DNA of 64,000 nt from Oscheius onirici (lineage: Eukaryota; Nematoda; Chromadorea; Rhabditida; Rhabditidae), in NCBI GenBank assembly GCA_932521025.1, contig OW051473.1:6262001-6326000 (forward strand), written 5' to 3'. Both the position numbers and the translations under genes were made by a program. Below the pieces are notes generated by a model. That model had not been told where the DNA came from, did no database searches, and saw nothing but the letters and a program-made list of their open reading frames with translations. Shown in pieces: positions 59,964 through 64,000 of this stretch. Within the stretch, counting starts at the first letter, position 1, and each line of letters begins with the position of its first letter.

Positions 59964-60444
59964 ATGCCTCTGAAAATTGAAGAGCTCTTGCCGAATTCAC
60001 TCAGCTGGAAGTCAGATCCAGCAAAACTGCTAATTCACAACGGCAGCACTCGACAAAATTTTCGAATTAGGCAAACGCATTAGGCTGGACTCTTCACAGA
60101 TTCCGAAAACATATGACAAGAGTGACTTAAATTTCAAAAATGAATAAGAAGGGCTTAACATAATCTCATTATACTCAGACAATAGCCTTTTTTCAGTTGC
60201 TGGAGGCAGTGAGGATCATGGGATTTGTAGAGAGTTACGAGAGCCATCAATTGTTGTAAAAGATCTAGGATCGAATCGCATTTCGGGCGTTCCACTCTCT
60301 TGTGGGCCAGCTGTGCTTCCCCGGAAACGGAAACTGTTTTCTAATTTCGCAGAGACAGAGATGAAAGGGGCTACGTCTGAAATAGGCGTCAATAACACTC
60401 ATAGATTTCAACCTTATGGCTTCGTTCAAGGGGAGCAGGATTAA
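59964..60444 (+). CDS. small unrecognised nuclear-like protein (110 aa)
   Basis: Three exons fit exactly in phase: 59964-60010, 60084-60121 and 60197-60444. They run from ACAATG to TAA at 60442-60444. The product starts MPLKIEELLPNSLSWKLDSS and ends FQPYGFVQGEQD. It is polar, with no signal peptide or membrane segment, and has a basic PRKRK cluster that could be a nuclear signal. A TATATAT stretch lies about 30 bases before the ATG, near 59932. I recognise no family. The 38-base middle exon and two phase-matched joins make chance unlikely, but the third exon's long open frame is the main support. Confidence 0.5.
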
Positions 60445-60798
60445 CATTTTGCAATAAGTAAAGTCTTGTCAAAACATATGATGTTTTGGTTTTGTATAGT
60501 TATGCTCTCAGTTGTATCAGTTCCGCAACATTCTAACCCGTACGCTTAAAGATATTTTTCCTCATTAATGAATAGGAGAGTTTTACTATTTGTGTGTGAA
60601 ATCAGTTCCTGAAGTAGGTACCAAGGAGTCCAGTCTCCAATTTAGCGCCGTTCATTTCTCTTATCAAGTTCTGCAGGTGTTGTTACCAATTTTGCTGCTG
60701 CCCATTACAGACCACCGTGACGTTTCTTTGCTCGCAAGTACAGCTGCTGTCCGCGTCTGATTTCTAAGCCGTTTCCATTTAAGGAAGGCTGACGCCCA

Positions 60799-61178
60799 AT
60801 GAAGACATTGGTGGCCGCCACCCACACTGTTCTCATTTGCCTAGGCCTTCATTCCACCTGCCTCCTAGCACCCGGTTACACAAAGCAAAAAAACCCAAAA
60901 GAATTGATTGATGCTGTTGGTAAACAAGGCGATTGCTCCAATACCTGGACACGGGGGTGAACACTGAACAGCTGTTGCCTGCGGAAGCATCAGAGTTTTT
61001 GCAAGGGACTGTTGAATTGAAAAATGTGGGACCCTGTAGTGATCGAGACATTGGCATCAGGCGACGCCAAATTAGACATTTATCCCCGAAAATGAACATG
61101 TAAGCTTCATCAAATGAGCTCGAATACTGCGATAGATCTTTGTCGACAAATAACATTTCCTCGTCTGGCAGGACGTGA
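60799..61178 (+). CDS. small secreted peptide precursor-like protein
   Basis: ATG 60799 opens a signal peptide (MKTLVAATHTVLICLGLHST). The frame continues through APGYTKQKNPKELIDAVGKQ and GDCSNTW to a donor near 60956, joins in phase to EFLQGTVELKNVGPCSD and the basic IGIRRRQIRHL, then splices at 61100 (GTAAGC) across 36 bp to ISLSTNNISSSGRT and TGA 61176-61178. The product is about 100 aa. The mature part has two Cys and an RRR cleavage-like site, which suggests a secreted peptide or prohormone. The family is not recognised. If the last intron is not used the protein ends at KMNM. Confidence 0.5.
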
Positions 61179-64000
61179 CTTTTACTGAGACGAGCGTTAT
61201 TCCTGAGTTTTATCCTTTGGATGTTATTCGTCTATACAAAATGAAAACGTAACCATTACATGCATCAGATTAGTTGAATATGTACAGTATTTTTGAGCTA
61301 AGGAACCATTATTGACTATTAGTGGCGTCTGATCTACAAGATACTGTCACACTAAAGCAGGATCTTCGGGTAGATTGTCTGAAAGTAGCCAAAAACATGT
61401 TAGGTTCTTTGAACTTTGAAGAAGTGAATTTTTTTTTCTTCCGTCTCTAAGTATAAATCACGTGTGGAGTTATGCCAAATTAATGAGAATAGTTTGACTA
61501 TCCCTTTCTCACGATATATGAGAGCGTCCGAAGTACGAGCACTCTTCAAATTGGGGCCTGCTTTCGAAAAACTTTTTGAGTAATCGTGTCATTCCATTTA
61601 AAGAAAATGAGACCTGTGTTGTTTGCTTGGTAGCAATATTGCGCAGCGGTCTCGAATTAATCGCCTCCACCGTCTTATAAGTTCATTGTTCGCCACAGAG
61701 CCTCGAGGCATCGATAGCGTCATTGCCCTTCGAATTTTCAGTTTCTCATGTATGAGATTTCGAACCATAAAAAAAGTTTAGCATTCCCGTCTTTAGCTTA
61801 AATCAATCTGGCTACTGAAACAGTCTAATCTTAACATTACATCATTGATTCTCTTTAAATTAACTTAAATGCCAAATTAGAAACATTCAATTTTCTGACG
61901 AGAAGAAGCTTAAGCAGTACGATGTAGAACTCTTACTTTGTTTTCCATCTGTCTCCCAATAGTGCTTGAGAGCTTTGAATCTTCATATAGGTTATGCGGC
62001 ATGGGAAGATACATGTTCTGTGTTGATTTACTTACGTTTCCCATTATCGCGTTCTGGACTTCCGCAACACATCTTTGGAACAAGTCTTTAAGGAATCGGT
62101 GTGTTTCTCTTTTTTATGCACTATACTATACTATACTATTTATTCCTGATCTTAAAATTGTCTAAGGAGGGCTTAATTTTTTTTGCACTGCATTTGAATA
62201 AAATAATCGGCATGGCGACTAAATGTAACTTTATCAAATAACTCGAATGAATCGATACTTACAATCACATAAATTCATATTTTTGTTTGAGTATTTATTC
62301 AATTCAATTAAACTGTGCTTATTGCAAAATAGCAAGCAGGTGTAACTTTTTGACCCGACCTTTCAGCATAACTTATTCCATAAATGCCTAACCCATGCAG
62401 TATCTTCTCAAGTAAACACAAAATACTCCAAAACGGAGTAACACTTTTGCTCTGCCAACTTCTTTAGGTCGTCGGATAATATGCCCTTAGGAGGGACAAA
62501 AAGCTGATTCACGCACAAGACAAGATATCATAAAAAGTGCCATAAGGCTATAATAGTAACTCTGCGCTTTATAGCCATAATTTGAGAGCTAGACGCTGAA
62601 CTTTAGGAGACGAGACTGGTTGTTTGTACGCGACCTACCCGATCCTTTAATGGTCAGACCTTCAGTCCATCAGAGAACATGATCCCAAACCAATTACAGA
62701 GCGAGTGTCAAATTATCACGCATTTCTATGACATTTCGTTAAGGCTTAGAGCTTCCTTTTGCATCTCATTTACGCTGCAAACTTGTAGACTTGAATTTCT
62801 TTCATTTTCTTCCCAGGGTGAACATAATATGTACACTGTTTTCATTGGAAACTTTTCCACCATTATCGGTTGTTTGGCGTTGGTTGCCTTTGATTGCTTA
62901 TTAGGCTCATTGATACACTAAAGACTTGAATATTTCTAAAAAAGTGTTCCTGTGTAGATTTTGTTTATCTTTCTAGTTAAGGCAACTTCACCCCCCCCCA
63001 CCCCCTTGAGTATCAATCATTCTTAATAGAAAGTAATCATTCCAATTGACACCCTCGCCGAATGAAAAGGTAATGGGGTAGGTATTCAGAATTTGAATAG
63101 CTCCACAATTAGAAAAGTTCTGTAAACGATCTCAAATGAATGAAAAAAATTGCTCTTTGCATTATGAAACTGGAGGATCCCCAGGTTTTTTAATTGTTCA
63201 CATGGTATGAGATGCTGTGATGACAAACAGCTATACTCCATTCAATCATGTGTGAACCACGCTGGGTGTAATCCAAGCCGGACAAGGGTAAATTCTGCTC
63301 TGACACGCATTATTCATCCCCGAACCTAAGTATCACGGTTCGTCTTTCCGAGAGCCGATTTTTGCATCTTTCTATTCACTTCCCCGGAACTGAGAATCAA
63401 GGGATGCTCGTTGGCTTAATTGTGAGAACAGGGAACAAGTGATTCTTACAAAACATGCTCGTGTATGTCTGGAAGAGGCTCGCGGGTAAACAAGCGCCGG
63501 AAAATCTTTGTTTCTCTGTCTTTTCACACGAATTCACGCACAACAGACACATTCGGTTAGAAGATAATAAGGAAATTTTGGCGGTTCTAGCCTTCCCTCG
63601 AGCAAACAGAAGCTCTCGGTCATTTGACTCGGCGATGAGGCAAGACAAGAACATTGCGCACGGAACATTGCCTCAACTAAGTGGATAGCCCTCTTTCCAC
63701 TTCTTGTACTCGCTTTGATCTCCGATCCACTCGAAGCGTAAGAAACTGTCGGCATCAAAATACGATCGCTTGGCACCCAGACTTCATCTTTGATTTCAGC
63801 CCTTCCGACCTATTTCTGTTAGTAATTTCACCCTGACCTTGTGGAAATTGTAGCCGTATTCACGGAACCTGGCATTAGGAAGGTTATCTATATTGAATTT
63901 TTATTCCCTTATCATTGTTTTCTTCATCTAAATCATATCCTCTTTTCTTTCAATCAACTATATTAGTCTGTAAGAAAGAGCTTTCAACATTTTCACTGAT
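61179..64000. other. mostly unassigned region at the window end
   Basis: Simple repeats are seen: an ACTAT tandem near 62118-62142 and a C-run near 62990-63004. No confirmed gene. On the - strand, two candidate exons near 63838-63887 (NARFREYGYNFHK) and 63809 downward (VGRAEIKDEVWVPSDRILMP) join in phase across a 28-bp gap. They could belong to a gene that starts beyond the window; the product is not recognised, with only a faint resemblance to a Cys-loop receptor strand. Confidence 0.3.

Noticed and set aside
62985-63010. C-rich run
   Set aside because: Simple low-complexity tract; no structure beyond the homopolymer.

Overview
This window is nuclear DNA of an animal, almost certainly a nematode. 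Genes are split into many small exons by mostly 30-50 bp GT-AG introns ending in TTTTCAG-like acceptors. The gene families (SEX-1/E78-type nuclear receptor, MYRF, TIAR, nucleobindin, KChIP-like NCS, UGT, CAP protein, IL-17-like cytokine, amidated neuropeptide precursor) fit a rhabditid-type worm. I cannot name the species. All gene models were built by hand from splice signals, intron phase and family knowledge; no search was run.

Layout. 0.1-0.7 kb (+): 3' end of a coiled-coil protein. 3.2-5.5 kb (+): a secreted M1-aminopeptidase-like protein that has lost every zinc ligand. 6.1-9.1 kb (+): two Neuralized-type domains fused to a TKL-like kinase. 10.0-12.4 kb (+): cysteine dioxygenase, with a 1.36 kb intron carrying a long inverted repeat. 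15.4-17.1 kb (+): an IL-17-like cytokine. 21.0-22.4 kb (+): a class A-like GPCR. 23.9-25.7 kb (+): choline/ethanolamine phosphotransferase. 25.9-27.0 kb (-): a neuropeptide precursor for W-amide peptides. 28.1-29.9 kb (-): a UDP-glycosyltransferase. 31.2-34.7 kb (+): an E78/SEX-1-like nuclear receptor. 35.9-37.7 kb (-): nucleobindin. 41.0-50.2 kb (+): a MYRF-family membrane-bound transcription factor, with a complete antisense double-arrestin gene inside one intron (46.3-48.5 kb). 50.9-51.8 kb (-): a KChIP-like EF-hand protein. 53.3-55.7 kb (-): a CAP protein with a long N-terminal extension. 56.2-58.9 kb (-): a TIA-1/TIAR-type RNA-binding protein with no visible RRM1. 60-61.2 kb (+): two small, unrecognised spliced genes. 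Both ends of the window may cut genes.

The genes do not form one pathway. Signalling and secretion are well represented: cytokine, GPCR, neuropeptide, kinase, NCS sensor, arrestin and secreted proteins. The most unusual items are the M1 pseudoenzyme, the Neuralized-Neuralized-kinase fusion, the W-amide precursor, the IL-17-like gene, the nested double arrestin and the two small novel genes.
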